A stretch of 64,000 nucleotides of DNA from Flavobacterium croceum DSM 17960 (lineage in GTDB: Bacteria > Bacteroidota > Bacteroidia > Flavobacteriales > Flavobacteriaceae): the NCBI RefSeq assembly GCF_002917885.1, contig NZ_PQNY01000010.1, positions 62,001-126,000 of the forward strand. Direction: 5' to 3'. The notes beneath the pieces are model-generated. The model worked only from the letters and a program-made list of their open reading frames with translations, was not told the origin of the DNA and searched no databases. Shown in pieces: positions 55,353 to 64,000 of the stretch. A program made the translations under genes and the position numbers. The stretch's first letter is position 1, and each line of letters begins with the position of its first letter.

Positions 55353-56801
55353 TTAATTCATTATTTCGGAATATCCAACAGCTTCTCCAATTAAAGTAGC
55401 TGCAGTACAATCGGTTATTTTTACCATAACAAAATCGCCAGCTTTGTAATTTTCTTTTGGAAAAACTACTACTGTATTTTGAGAGTTTCTTCCGCTCCAG
55501 TGTTGGTCTGAGCGTTTAGAGTCTTTTTCTATTAAAACTTCTACTGTTTGCCCTACAAATCGTTGGGTTCTTTCTAATCCTAATTTTTGTTGTAAATTAA
55601 TAATTTCGGTCAGTCTTCGGTTTTTTACTTCATTAGGTATATCATCAACAAGTTTGCGAGCGGCGAGTGTACCAGGTCTTTCGGAATAGGCAAACATAAA
55701 TCCAAAGTCAAATTTACATTGCTCCATAAGCGTAAGCGTGTCTTGATGATCTTCTTCGGTTTCTGTTGGAAAACCTGTAATCATATCTTGCGAAAGAGAA
55801 ATTTCGGGTATAAGTTCATAAATTTTAGAAACAAGATCTAAATACTCCTCACGTGTATGTTGTCTATTCATTTCTTTTAATATTCGCGTACTTCCACTTT
55901 GCACAGGTAAATGAATATATTTACAAATATTATGGTGTTTTGCCATAGTTTGTATTACTTCTAGGTGCATATCTTGTGGGTTTGATGTAGAAAACCTAAA
56001 ACGCATTTTTGGAAACTGCGCTGCACACATGTCCAAAAGTTGAGCAAAATCTATAGCTGTAGCTTTCTGCATTTCGGTTGCTTTGTCAAAATCTTTTTTA
56101 AGTCCGCCACCATACCATAAATAGCTGTCTACGTTTTGCCCAAGTAATGTAACTTCTTTAAATCCTTTGTTGTATAAATCTTGAATTTCAGATAAAATAC
56201 TTTTGGGTTCACGGCTACGCTCTCGACCTCTAGTAAAAGGAACTACACAAAATGTACACATGTTGTCACAACCACGAGTAATAGATACAAAAGCATTTAT
56301 TCCGTTGCTATTGAGTCTTACTGGAGCAATATCGCCATAAGTTTCTTCTTTAGATAAAATAACATTTATAGCATCTCTGCCTTCTTCTACTTCCGATAAT
56401 AGATTGGGTAAGTCTTTGTAAGCATCTGGGCCAACAACCATATCTACTATTTTTTCTTCTTCTAAAAATTGATTTTTCAAACGTTCTGCCATACATCCCA
56501 AAACACCTACTTTCATGTTTGGATTTATTTTTTTTATGGCATTGTATTTTTCTAAACGTTTTCTTATGGTTTGTTCGGCTTTATCTCGTATAGAACAAGT
56601 GTTTACTAATACTAAATCGGCATCTTCTAGGTTTTGTGTAGTGTTATATCCATTTTCATATAAAATAGACGCGACAATTTCGCTGTCAGAAAAATTCATT
56701 TGACAGCCATAGCTTTCTATAAATAATTTTTTGTTGTTTTCTTTTTTCTGTTCAAATACCAAACTTTGTCCTTGAACTTTTTCGTCTATAATTTTTTCCA
56801 T
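55353..56801 (-). CDS. miaB: tRNA-2-methylthio-N6-dimethylallyladenosine synthase MiaB
   Basis: MiaB adds a methylthio group to i6A37 of tRNA with two 4Fe-4S clusters. The protein has 482 residues: an N-terminal UPF0004 domain with three Cys (ESYGCQMN, NTCSIR, VLGCMAERL), a radical-SAM domain (GCDNMCTFCVVPFTRG), and a C-terminal TRAM domain. The start at 56799-56801 (MEKIIDEKV) is chosen. An upstream frame to 56918 contains hydrophobic sequence with no homology, and a promoter lies inside it. Confidence 0.96.
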   Translation of the reverse strand: MEKIIDEKVQGQSLVFEQKKENNKKLFIESYGCQMNFSDSEIVASILYENGYNTTQNLEDADLVLVNTCSIRDKAEQTIRKRLEKYNAIKKINPNMKVGVLGCMAERLKNQFLEEEKIVDMVVGPDAYKDLPNLLSEVEEGRDAINVILSKEETYGDIAPVRLNSNGINAFVSITRGCDNMCTFCVVPFTRGRERSREPKSILSEIQDLYNKGFKEVTLLGQNVDSYLWYGGGLKKDFDKATEMQKATAIDFAQLLDMCAAQFPKMRFRFSTSNPQDMHLEVIQTMAKHHNICKYIHLPVQSGSTRILKEMNRQHTREEYLDLVSKIYELIPEISLSQDMITGFPTETEEDHQDTLTLMEQCKFDFGFMFAYSERPGTLAARKLVDDIPNEVKNRRLTEIINLQQKLGLERTQRFVGQTVEVLIEKDSKRSDQHWSGRNSQNTVVVFPKENYKAGDFVMVKITDCTAATLIGEAVGYSEIMN

Positions 56802-56828
56802 AAAAATGAATTCGAAATTTTCGAACTG

Positions 56829-56860
56829 CAAATATAATACTAAAAATAAAAATATGACAA
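56829..56860 (-). promoter_or_regulatory. Promoter of miaB
   Basis: On the minus strand TTG (56858-56860), 21 bases, then TATATTTG (56829-56836) fits the Bacteroidota consensus. It puts the transcript start near 56822, about 20 bases before the miaB ATG. Confidence 0.6.
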
Positions 56861-56916
56861 CTTGACAGTTTATGTTTAACAAAAGATTTGTATAATTGCA
56901 AAAAAACATTAGAAAC

Positions 56917-57681
56917 ATGAATTTTACAGCATTAAAAGAAAAAATTAGCCAATCTCAAATTGTAAACTTTGGCGATGTATTAAATGAAACATTTGAACTT
57001 TTCAAAAAAACTTGGCTTCAAGGAGTACTGCTGGTTGTGGTATTATTTGTATTAATCTTTGCATTAGAGATGCTTGCTTTTATACCCCTTGCAGGAGTTG
57101 TTAGTGCTTCAGAACTTATTTCTCCAAACGCCATGAAAGATTTTCCTTTAACCACTATATTGCTGGTGTTTTCTGTAATTATTACCTTTATATGTGCTGT
57201 AATGACAATAAGTAATGCTCTTATGGCGGGTTACTACAGGTCTGTTAAAGCTATAGATTTAGGAGAATCTTCAGGAAGTGATTTAATGTATTATTTAAAA
57301 TCAAATTATCTATTAAAATCGTTTAAGGTTTCATTAGCGCAAACAGGAATTATCATTTTATGTTACATAACTTGTTTTGTACCTATTGTTTATGTTATGG
57401 TACCTGTGAGTTTTATTGTAATTGCCTTTGCTTTTAATCCAGATTTTAGTACAGCAGAAATTCTTAAAGTGTCTTTTGCTATTGGAAATAGAAATTGGGT
57501 TAATGCTTTTTTTCTTAGAATTGTTACCAGCATCCTTGCAATGTTGGGTATAATAGCTTGTGGAATAGGTGTTTTGGCTACTTTTTCTATTGCGTTATTG
57601 CCACAATATATTATTTATAAAAAGGTAGTAGGCTTTGATAATAGTTCAGAAATTGACACTATAGGAAGTAAAGTAGAATAG
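56917..57681 (+). CDS. Multi-pass membrane protein of unknown function
   Basis: The 254-residue protein has about six membrane helices (first at about 35-60, LLVVVLFVLIFALEMLAFIPLAGVV). A short cytoplasmic N-terminus reads FGDVLNETFELFKKTWLQG, a motif common to a flavobacterial membrane-protein family with unknown role (YciC/DUF975-like topology). The ATG at 56917 is preferred to the TTG at 56896. It diverges from miaB. Confidence 0.75.
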   Translation: MNFTALKEKISQSQIVNFGDVLNETFELFKKTWLQGVLLVVVLFVLIFALEMLAFIPLAGVVSASELISPNAMKDFPLTTILLVFSVIITFICAVMTISNALMAGYYRSVKAIDLGESSGSDLMYYLKSNYLLKSFKVSLAQTGIIILCYITCFVPIVYVMVPVSFIVIAFAFNPDFSTAEILKVSFAIGNRNWVNAFFLRIVTSILAMLGIIACGIGVLATFSIALLPQYIIYKKVVGFDNSSEIDTIGSKVE

Positions 57682-57697
57682 TTTTAAATAAAAATTC

Positions 57698-57705
57698 TAC
57701 TTTTG
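57698..57705 (+). promoter_or_regulatory. Promoter -7 element of topA
   Basis: TACTTTTG matches TAnnTTTG and ends 21 bases before the ATG at 57727. A good -33 element is not obvious. Confidence 0.45.
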
Positions 57706-57726
57706 CCGAAATAATAAAAAATACAA

Positions 57727-60219
57727 ATGGCAAAAAATTTAGTAATTGTTGAGTCACCTGCCAAAGCTAAAACGATAGAAAAGTTTTTAGGAAAAGATTT
57801 TCAGGTAGAATCTAGCTTTGGGCATATAGCCGATTTACCTTCCAAAGAAATAGGTGTAGACATCAATAATAATTTTAAACCGAAGTACGAAGTTTCTTCG
57901 GATAAAAAAGCATTGGTTAAAAAACTAAAAGATTTGTCAAAAAAAGCCGAAATGGTTTGGCTTGCTTCCGATGAAGACCGAGAGGGAGAAGCAATATCTT
58001 GGCATTTGGCTGAAGAGTTAAAATTAAATCCTGAAAAAACAAAAAGAATTGTTTTTCACGAAATTACAAAGTCAGCTATTCAAAAAGCTATCGAAAACCC
58101 TAGAGGGATAAATTATGATTTAGTAAATGCGCAACAAGCACGTAGAGTACTCGATAGATTGGTAGGGTATGAACTTTCTCCTGTGCTTTGGAAAAAAGTA
58201 AAAGGGGGACTTTCTGCAGGTAGGGTACAGTCTGTTTCTGTACGTTTAATTGTAGAGCGTGAAAGAGAAATTCAAAATTTTGCTACTACAGCGAGTTATT
58301 CTATTTCGGCAGAATTTGTTAATGCAGACAATAAATCTGTAAAAACAAAACTCAATAAAAATTTCAAAACAAAAGAAGAAGCATTGGCTTTTCTTCAAAA
58401 AAATGTTGATGCCGAGTTTAAAGTAGCATCTTTAGAAACCAAACCAGCCAAAAAATCACCAGCAGCACCGTTTACAACTTCTACATTGCAACAAGAGGCG
58501 GCTAGAAAGCTGTATTTACCCGTAGGGATTACCATGCAAATAGCGCAACGCTTATATGAAGCAGGACTTATTACCTATATGAGAACCGATAGTGTAAACC
58601 TTTCTCAAGAGGCGATAGAAGCTACTAAAAATGAAATAGTAAGTTGCTATGGTAGTCAATACAGTAAACCTCGAAATTTTGCAACAAAGTCCAAAGGTGC
58701 TCAAGAAGCTCACGAAGCAATACGTCCAACAGATATGTCTTTGCATAACGTTGCGCTCGATAGAGACCAAGCTCGACTATACGATTTGATTTGGAAAAGA
58801 ACAATTGCTTCGCAAATGAGCGATGCCGATTTAGAGCGAACAATAGTAAAAATTAATGCAAATACACATGCAGAAGAATTTAACGCTTCTGGAGAAGTAA
58901 TAAAATTTGACGGTTTCTTAAAAGTCTATTTAGAAAGTAATGACGATGACGATGAAGAGCAAGAAGGAATGCTTCCTGCATTAAAAATAGGAGAGAAACT
59001 GACAAGTAAAAATATTACAGCCACCGAACGTTTTACCAAACCAGCTTCTCGATACACAGAAGCATCATTGGTAAAAAAACTAGAAGAATTAGGTATCGGG
59101 CGCCCTTCTACATATGCGCCGACAATTTCTACCATTATCAATAGAAACTATGTAGAAAAAGGAAATTTTGAAGGAAAAGAAAGAAAATATCATCAGTTAG
59201 TTCTTGTAAATACAGCAATTGAAGAGCAAGTTTTAACAGAAAAAGTAGGTTCAGATAAAGGAAAGTTAGTTCCTACAGATATTGGTACCATTGTAAACGA
59301 TTTTTTAGTAGCCAACTTCGACACCATTTTAGATTACAATTTTACGGCAAAAGTGGAGCAAGATTTTGACGAAATTGCCGAAGGAAATGAAAATTGGACT
59401 AAAATGATGCAAGATTTTTACAATCATTTTCATCCGATAGTAGCCAAGGTAGAAACCACTGCCGAGAGAGAAACAGGAGAAAGAATATTAGGAAAAGATC
59501 CAAAATCTGGAAAACAAGTTTCAGTACGTTTAGGTAAATTTGGTCCTATGGCGCAAATAGGTGCGGCAGATGATGATGAAAAACAATACGCTAGTTTACG
59601 AGCCGATCAAAATATTTCAAATATTTCTTTAGAAGATGCTTTAAATTTGTTTCTACTTCCAAAAATACTAGGCGATTACAATGGAGAAACAATAGAAGTA
59701 AACAATGGTCGCTTTGGACCTTATGTTAAATTTGGAACGCAATTTATTTCTTTACCAAAAGGCGAAGATCCATTGGATGTTACTTTAGAAAGAGCCAAAG
59801 AACTTATAGGTGAAAAAGCCAAAGCAGATGCGCCTATCGCTCAGTATCAAGGGTTGCCAGTTCAAAAAGGAGTAGGTAGATTTGGGCCTTTTATCAAATG
59901 GAATAATCTATTTATTAATGTAAATAAAAAATACAATTTTGATTCTCTTTCTCAAGATGATGTAAACGCTTTGATAGAAGAGAAAATCCAAAAAGATATA
60001 GATAAAATTATACACAACTGGAAAGAAGAAGGAATTGTAGTAGAAAAAGCCCGTTGGGGCAAGTCTGTTATCATAAAAGGTAAAACCAAAATTGAACTTA
60101 ATAAAGATGTAGATGCATCGCTACTTACTTTAGATCAAGTAAAAAAGATTATAGAAGATAAAGCGCCAGCCAAAAAGGTTGCTACAAAAAAAGCGACTAC
60201 AAAAAAAGCAAAAAAATAA
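57727..60219 (+). CDS. topA: DNA topoisomerase I
   Basis: TopA relaxes negative supercoils. The 830-residue protein starts with a Toprim domain (LVIVESPAKAKTIEKFLG, then SDEDREGEAISWHL). The active-site Tyr lies in LITYMRTDSVNLS. The C-terminus has GRFGPYVKFG and GRFGPFIKW repeats of the topoisomerase C-terminal type and a Lys/Ala-rich tail. There are no Cys4 zinc ribbons, which differs from E. coli. It is followed after 3 bp by the arginase-fold gene. Confidence 0.97.
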   Translation: MAKNLVIVESPAKAKTIEKFLGKDFQVESSFGHIADLPSKEIGVDINNNFKPKYEVSSDKKALVKKLKDLSKKAEMVWLASDEDREGEAISWHLAEELKLNPEKTKRIVFHEITKSAIQKAIENPRGINYDLVNAQQARRVLDRLVGYELSPVLWKKVKGGLSAGRVQSVSVRLIVEREREIQNFATTASYSISAEFVNADNKSVKTKLNKNFKTKEEALAFLQKNVDAEFKVASLETKPAKKSPAAPFTTSTLQQEAARKLYLPVGITMQIAQRLYEAGLITYMRTDSVNLSQEAIEATKNEIVSCYGSQYSKPRNFATKSKGAQEAHEAIRPTDMSLHNVALDRDQARLYDLIWKRTIASQMSDADLERTIVKINANTHAEEFNASGEVIKFDGFLKVYLESNDDDDEEQEGMLPALKIGEKLTSKNITATERFTKPASRYTEASLVKKLEELGIGRPSTYAPTISTIINRNYVEKGNFEGKERKYHQLVLVNTAIEEQVLTEKVGSDKGKLVPTDIGTIVNDFLVANFDTILDYNFTAKVEQDFDEIAEGNENWTKMMQDFYNHFHPIVAKVETTAERETGERILGKDPKSGKQVSVRLGKFGPMAQIGAADDDEKQYASLRADQNISNISLEDALNLFLLPKILGDYNGETIEVNNGRFGPYVKFGTQFISLPKGEDPLDVTLERAKELIGEKAKADAPIAQYQGLPVQKGVGRFGPFIKWNNLFINVNKKYNFDSLSQDDVNALIEEKIQKDIDKIIHNWKEEGIVVEKARWGKSVIIKGKTKIELNKDVDASLLTLDQVKKIIEDKAPAKKVATKKATTKKAKK

Positions 60220-60222
60220 ACT

Positions 60223-61374
60223 ATGGGTTTCGATTTTCTTACGCCAATAGATATAGATTTATTAATCGAATTAAAGCAACTTACTACGCAACATTTGGCG
60301 AGTAAAGTTGTTTTTCATTCTGAAAGTGAATTCCCCGATGTTAAAAAAATCGATTTAGCGATCATTGGAGTTTTAGATAATAGAGGTAAGCAAAATCAAA
60401 TAAAAACGATAAATTTAAGCCATTTTAGAAGAAAATTATACAGCTTATTTCCAGGTAATTGGAAGTTAACTATTGCTGATTTTGGAGATATTTTGCCAGG
60501 AGAAACTATATCCGACACTAATTTTGCTTTGCAACAAGTTGTGAGCGAATTAATTAAGAGTAATGTAATTCCTATTGTAATTGGCGGTTCGCAAGATTTA
60601 ACCTATGCTTTGTACAGAGCCTACGATACTTTGGAACAAATGGTAAATCTAGTTGCTGTAGATTCAAAATTTGATTTTGGCAAGCAAGAAAACATCTCTT
60701 TTGCACATTCTTACATGTCAAAAATTATAGTAGAAGAACCTAATAATTTATTTAATTACAGCAATGTAGGTTATCAAACCTATTACAATTCGCAAGAAGA
60801 AATAGATTTAATAGAAAAAATGTATTTTGATGCCTACCGTTTGGGTGATGTATGTCAGAATATTGCTATTGCTGAACCTGTTTTTAGAGATGCAGATTTA
60901 GTAAGTATCGATATGAATGCTGTAAAATCTGCCGACTCGGGTAATATTTCAGAGTTTGAGCCTAATGGATTTAACGGAAAAGAAATTTGTGCTTTAACAC
61001 GGTATGCAGGGCTTAGCGATAAAGTAAGTTGCTTAGGTGTCTTTAATCATTTTGGAAGCGAATTAGAGTGTATAATAATTGCACAAATGGTGTGGTACTT
61101 TATAGAAGGAGTACATTTTAGATCGAATGAATACCCTTTTGGAACAAAAGAGAACTATTTAAAATATATTGTTCCTTTTGAAAATGAGGAAATTATATTT
61201 TATAAAAGCAATAAAACAGGCCGATGGTGGATAGAAATACCATTTTTATCCAACACACACAATAAATTAAAAAGAAATACGTTATTACCTTGTACGCACG
61301 AAGATTATTTATCTGCCTGCAATCAAGAGTTTCCAGAAAGATGGTGGAAAGCACAAAGAAAAAATTTACTTTAA
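60223..61374 (+). CDS. Arginase/formimidoylglutamase-fold protein with lost metal ligands
   Basis: The 383-residue protein shows the ureohydrolase layout, but its metal-binding motifs are altered. GGDH reads GGSQ (Gln124), DAHxD reads DSKFD (Lys149), and SxDxDxxDP reads SIDMNAV (Asn232 with Asp230 kept). Three of the six Mn ligands are replaced, so hydrolysis of formiminoglutamate or arginine is unlikely as known. It lies between topA (3 bp) and gldK (229 bp). It is often annotated as formimidoylglutamase; I would treat it as a probable non-enzymatic member. Confidence 0.85.
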   Translation: MGFDFLTPIDIDLLIELKQLTTQHLASKVVFHSESEFPDVKKIDLAIIGVLDNRGKQNQIKTINLSHFRRKLYSLFPGNWKLTIADFGDILPGETISDTNFALQQVVSELIKSNVIPIVIGGSQDLTYALYRAYDTLEQMVNLVAVDSKFDFGKQENISFAHSYMSKIIVEEPNNLFNYSNVGYQTYYNSQEEIDLIEKMYFDAYRLGDVCQNIAIAEPVFRDADLVSIDMNAVKSADSGNISEFEPNGFNGKEICALTRYAGLSDKVSCLGVFNHFGSELECIIIAQMVWYFIEGVHFRSNEYPFGTKENYLKYIVPFENEEIIFYKSNKTGRWWIEIPFLSNTHNKLKRNTLLPCTHEDYLSACNQEFPERWWKAQRKNLL

Positions 61375-61492
61375 GTGGTGAAATGGTGTATAAAATTTAA
61401 TGTTTACAGTAATTTATTGTTAAAAATTCATAGAATTGAATGTTAAAAATGATTTTGTTGTGTATTTCATTTAAAAAATTGAAAAAATATAC

Positions 61493-61500
61493 TACTTTTG
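61493..61500 (+). promoter_or_regulatory. Promoter -7 element of the gldKLM operon
   Basis: TACTTTTG matches TAnnTTTG. The implied leader to the gldK ATG is about 100 bases, longer than for most genes in this window. The -33 element is weak. Confidence 0.5.
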
Positions 61501-61603
61501 CTCTTTAAGACAAAAAATTAGAAATAAATAATTGTTTTTTTAAAAAATAATAAATAGGTTTACGGCCTCAAAAAAGATAATATAATTAACCCCTAAGAAT
61601 AAT

Positions 61604-63016
61604 ATGAAGAAGTTCATTGCATTTGCATCTGTTTTAACTCTTTTAGTAAGCTGCGGTAAAACCAGCGATAAAGGCGAATTAGTAGGAGTAAAAGGTAAAA
61701 AGTGGCATCCAGAAAAACCGTATGGAATGACACTTGTTCCTGGTGGAGCTTTTATAATGGGTAAGTCAGATGATGATTTAGCTAATGTTCAAGATGCGCC
61801 TACAAAAACAGTAACCGTAAGATCGTTCTATATGGACGAAACTGAAATTACTAATAGCGAGTACCGTCAGTTTGTAGAGTGGGTAAAAGATTCTATTATT
61901 AGAGTTCGTTTGGCTATTATGGCTGAAGATACTGGGGCTAAGCCAGGTTCTGGTAAAGGTAAAGGTGGAGGTATCGGCGATTTTGCTTTTGCAGATCAAG
62001 ACCCTGCTAAAATGACGCCTTACGACAAATATATGTATGAAAACTACTATAGCGTAGGTTCAGATGATGATCCGTATGCTGGTAGAAGATTAAATAGAAA
62101 AGCAAAATTAATTACAGATACAAAAAAATACCCAGACGAGCAATATGTTGAGGTTATGGATTCTATGTATTTACCACCTTCAGAAGCTTACAATGGGTTA
62201 AGAACTATAGATGTAAATAAATTGGTTTTCCGTCATTCTTGGATGGATATTCAAAAAGCAGCTAAAGCGAAAAAAGGGAAACGTTCAGATTTTATCAAAA
62301 CAGAAGTTACTCCTGTGTATCCAGATACAACAGTTTGGATTAAAGACTTTGCTTATTCTTACAATGAGCCAATGCACAACGATTACTTTTGGCATCAGGC
62401 TTATGGAGATTATCCAGTAGTAGGTGTAAATTGGAAACAAGCCAAAGCTTTTTGTGCTTGGAGAACATTAAATAAAAATGCGTTTATCAAAGCAAAACAA
62501 AAAGGAAGAAACCAAATCAATTCATTTCGTTTACCTACAGAAGCTGAGTGGGAATATGCGGCTCGCGGAGGTCTAGAGTCTGCTACTTACCCTTGGGGAG
62601 GTCCTTATACAAAATCAGATAGAGGATGCTTTTTGGCTAACTTCAAACCGAATAGAGGAGATTACGCAGCCGATGAGGCTTTGTATACTGTAGAAGCTAA
62701 ATCTTTTGCTCCAAATGCTTATAACTTGTACAATATGTCGGGTAATGTTGCAGAATGGACAGATTCTTCATACGACGCTTCTGCATACGAGTATGTTTCT
62801 ACTATGAACCCTAATGTGCCTGATACTTCAAACAAACGTAAAGTAGTAAGAGGAGGTTCTTGGAAAGATGTTTCATATTTCTTACAAGTAGGTACTCGTG
62901 ATTTTGAATATCAAGATACAGCTCGTAGCTATATTGGTTTTAGAACTGTTCAAGATTATATGGGTACACAAACTACTGGAAATGGAAAATCAAAAATTCC
63001 TTCTAGAAAAAGATAA
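61604..63016 (+). CDS. gldK: Gliding motility/type IX secretion lipoprotein GldK
   Basis: The 470-residue lipoprotein (signal MKKFIAFASVLTLLVSC) has the FGE-sulfatase (SUMF1-like) fold: MTLVPGGAFIMGKSDDD at the start, then SFRLPTEAEWEYAARGG and KVVRGGSWKDVSYFLQVG at the end. With GldN it forms the periplasmic rings of the T9SS that sit under the outer membrane. It is the first gene of the gldK-gldL-gldM run. No sulfatase-activating role is expected. Confidence 0.97.
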   Translation: MKKFIAFASVLTLLVSCGKTSDKGELVGVKGKKWHPEKPYGMTLVPGGAFIMGKSDDDLANVQDAPTKTVTVRSFYMDETEITNSEYRQFVEWVKDSIIRVRLAIMAEDTGAKPGSGKGKGGGIGDFAFADQDPAKMTPYDKYMYENYYSVGSDDDPYAGRRLNRKAKLITDTKKYPDEQYVEVMDSMYLPPSEAYNGLRTIDVNKLVFRHSWMDIQKAAKAKKGKRSDFIKTEVTPVYPDTTVWIKDFAYSYNEPMHNDYFWHQAYGDYPVVGVNWKQAKAFCAWRTLNKNAFIKAKQKGRNQINSFRLPTEAEWEYAARGGLESATYPWGGPYTKSDRGCFLANFKPNRGDYAADEALYTVEAKSFAPNAYNLYNMSGNVAEWTDSSYDASAYEYVSTMNPNVPDTSNKRKVVRGGSWKDVSYFLQVGTRDFEYQDTARSYIGFRTVQDYMGTQTTGNGKSKIPSRKR

Positions 63017-63069
63017 ATTTTAACTAACTATTTTTAAATATTAACTTAACTAACTAAAAATTTTTTATT

Positions 63070-63717
63070 ATGGGATTATTATCACCTAGAGTTATGAATT
63101 TTGCCTATGGTATGGGGGCAGCTGTAGTAATTGTTGGAGCATTGTTCAAAATTGCTCACTTTGAATTAGGTCCTCTTACAGGTACAGTGATGCTAACAAT
63201 TGGATTATTAACTGAGGCAGCTATTTTTGCTTTGTCAGCTTTTGAAACCCCTCCAACGGAATTAGATTGGTCTTTAGTTTATCCTGAATTGGCAGGTGGG
63301 GAAGCTAAGCCAAGAGCTAAAAAACAAGAAGAAGCGACAGAAGCACAAGGTTTACTTTCTCAAAAATTAGACAATTTATTAAAAGATGCTAAAATTGATG
63401 GTGAATTAATGGCAAGTTTAGGAAATAGCATTAAAAACTTTGAAGGTGCGGCAAAAAATATTGCTCCTACAGTAGATTCTGTAGCTTCAACTAAAAAATA
63501 TGCTGAAGAAATGACTAAAGCAGCTACACAATTGGAAACTTTAAATTCATTATATAAAGTACAATTAGAAAGTGCAGAAAGAAACGCTCAAATTAATAAT
63601 GAAGTTGCAGAAAACAATTTAAAATTAAAAGATCAAATGCAATCTTTGGCATCAAATCTTTCAACATTAAACAATGTTTACGGAGGTATGTTGTCTGCTA
63701 TGAGTAATAAAGGATAA
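63070..63717 (+). CDS. gldL: T9SS/gliding motor protein GldL
   Basis: The 215-residue protein has two membrane helices (about 9-30 and 36-57) and a helical cytoplasmic domain. The residues reported as key for proton-driven motor function in Flavobacterium are all present: Lys27, His30, Glu49 and Glu59. GldL forms the five-fold ring around the GldM pair and uses the proton motive force. It lies 53 bp after gldK and before gldM. Confidence 0.97.
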   Translation: MGLLSPRVMNFAYGMGAAVVIVGALFKIAHFELGPLTGTVMLTIGLLTEAAIFALSAFETPPTELDWSLVYPELAGGEAKPRAKKQEEATEAQGLLSQKLDNLLKDAKIDGELMASLGNSIKNFEGAAKNIAPTVDSVASTKKYAEEMTKAATQLETLNSLYKVQLESAERNAQINNEVAENNLKLKDQMQSLASNLSTLNNVYGGMLSAMSNKG

Positions 63718-63773
63718 TTGGTTTAAAAACTTTAATTATCAATTTTAACTAATTTTAAAACTTATTACACAAA

Positions 63774-64000
63774 ATGGCAGGAGGAAAATTAACCCCTAGA
63801 CAGAAGATGATTAACCTGATGTACTTGGTTTTCATCGCAATGTTGGCAATGAATATGTCAAAAGAAGTGCTTTCAGCTTTTGGTTTAATGAATGAAAGAT
63901 TTGAAGGAGCAACGATTTCAGCTTCGTCTACAAATGAACAAATGCTTCAAGCTTTAGATACAAAGGCAGCTGAATCAAAAGGAGAATTTGTTGCATCAGC
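63774..64000 (+). CDS. gldM: T9SS/gliding motor protein GldM, partial
   Basis: The gene is cut by the right edge; 75 codons are visible. MAGGKLTPRQKMINLMYL and FIAMLAMNMSKEVLSAFG match the GldM N-terminus, with the single membrane helix at about residues 12-32. Arg9, which is thought to pair with GldL Glu49, is present. GldM spans the periplasm and couples the motor to the GldK/GldN rings. Confidence 0.97.
   Translation, partial: MAGGKLTPRQKMINLMYLVFIAMLAMNMSKEVLSAFGLMNERFEGATISASSTNEQMLQALDTKAAESKGEFVAS

Noticed and set aside
55353..56918. Longer form of miaB starting at 56918
   Set aside because: The extra 39 residues are hydrophobic and Asn-rich with no homology to the family, and a good promoter lies within them. 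The ATG at 56801 gives a normal MiaB.

Overview
The window is a piece of a low-GC chromosome from the Bacteroidota, almost certainly the family Flavobacteriaceae or a close relative. The evidence is the gliding/type IX secretion genes gldK-gldL-gldM at the right end, a fused folK/deoxynucleoside kinase, a GLPGLI-family protein, Bacteroidota-type promoters (TTG or TTTG, about 19-21 bases, then TAnnTTTG), an FtsZ with a very long C-terminal tail, and no Shine-Dalgarno pattern in front of most genes. The species cannot be named from the sequence.

Layout. 1-3.2 kb: the end of a DUF1508 gene, two tRNA genes (Leu-TAA, Gly-GCC) and mutS. 3.3-14.4 kb: housekeeping and envelope genes (DUF1573 protein, SpoU methyltransferase, folK-dNK fusion, sppA, AsmA-like protein, a small beta-barrel protein bracketed by inverted repeats, a SAM methyltransferase, map, a CoA-transferase). 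14.4-20.3 kb: a minus-strand export cluster (terC, tetR, ABC, HlyD, TolC) whose ABC ATPase has degenerate catalytic motifs. 20.4-26.8 kb: gpmI, a DUF5916 protein, an L,D-transpeptidase and a GNAT enzyme. 26.9 kb: tRNA-Gly(TCC).

27.0-31.4 kb is an accessory islet. It is bounded by two 57-59 bp copies of the 3' end of engB (ysxC), which makes it look like an insertion into that gene. It holds an outer-membrane barrel gene, a GLPGLI gene, a frameshifted small Cys-rich exported peptide and a broken XRE regulator. No integrase is visible. This is the best candidate for something undescribed in the window.

31.4-49.5 kb: engB and an alpha/beta hydrolase, then the division and cell wall (dcw) cluster mraZ-rsmH-ftsL-ftsI-murE-mraY-murD-ftsW-murG-murC-ftsQ-ftsA-ftsZ, followed by a YqeY-type gene and tRNA-Arg. 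The mraZ promoter carries 10-bp-periodic GTGGTA repeats that fit an autoregulatory MraZ operator. 49.7-56.8 kb, minus strand: miaB, a GxxExxY gene inside inverted repeats, a sigma-54 type activator, lptE, a TPR-like gene, secG, groES and groEL. 56.9-64 kb: a membrane protein, topA, an arginase-fold protein with lost metal ligands, and gldK-gldL-gldM, with gldM cut by the window edge.

The genes mostly serve cell-envelope growth, division, export and motility. The accessory parts are the islet at 27-31.4 kb, the repeat-bracketed gene at 10.3-11.1 kb and the GxxExxY insertion at 54.9-55.3 kb.
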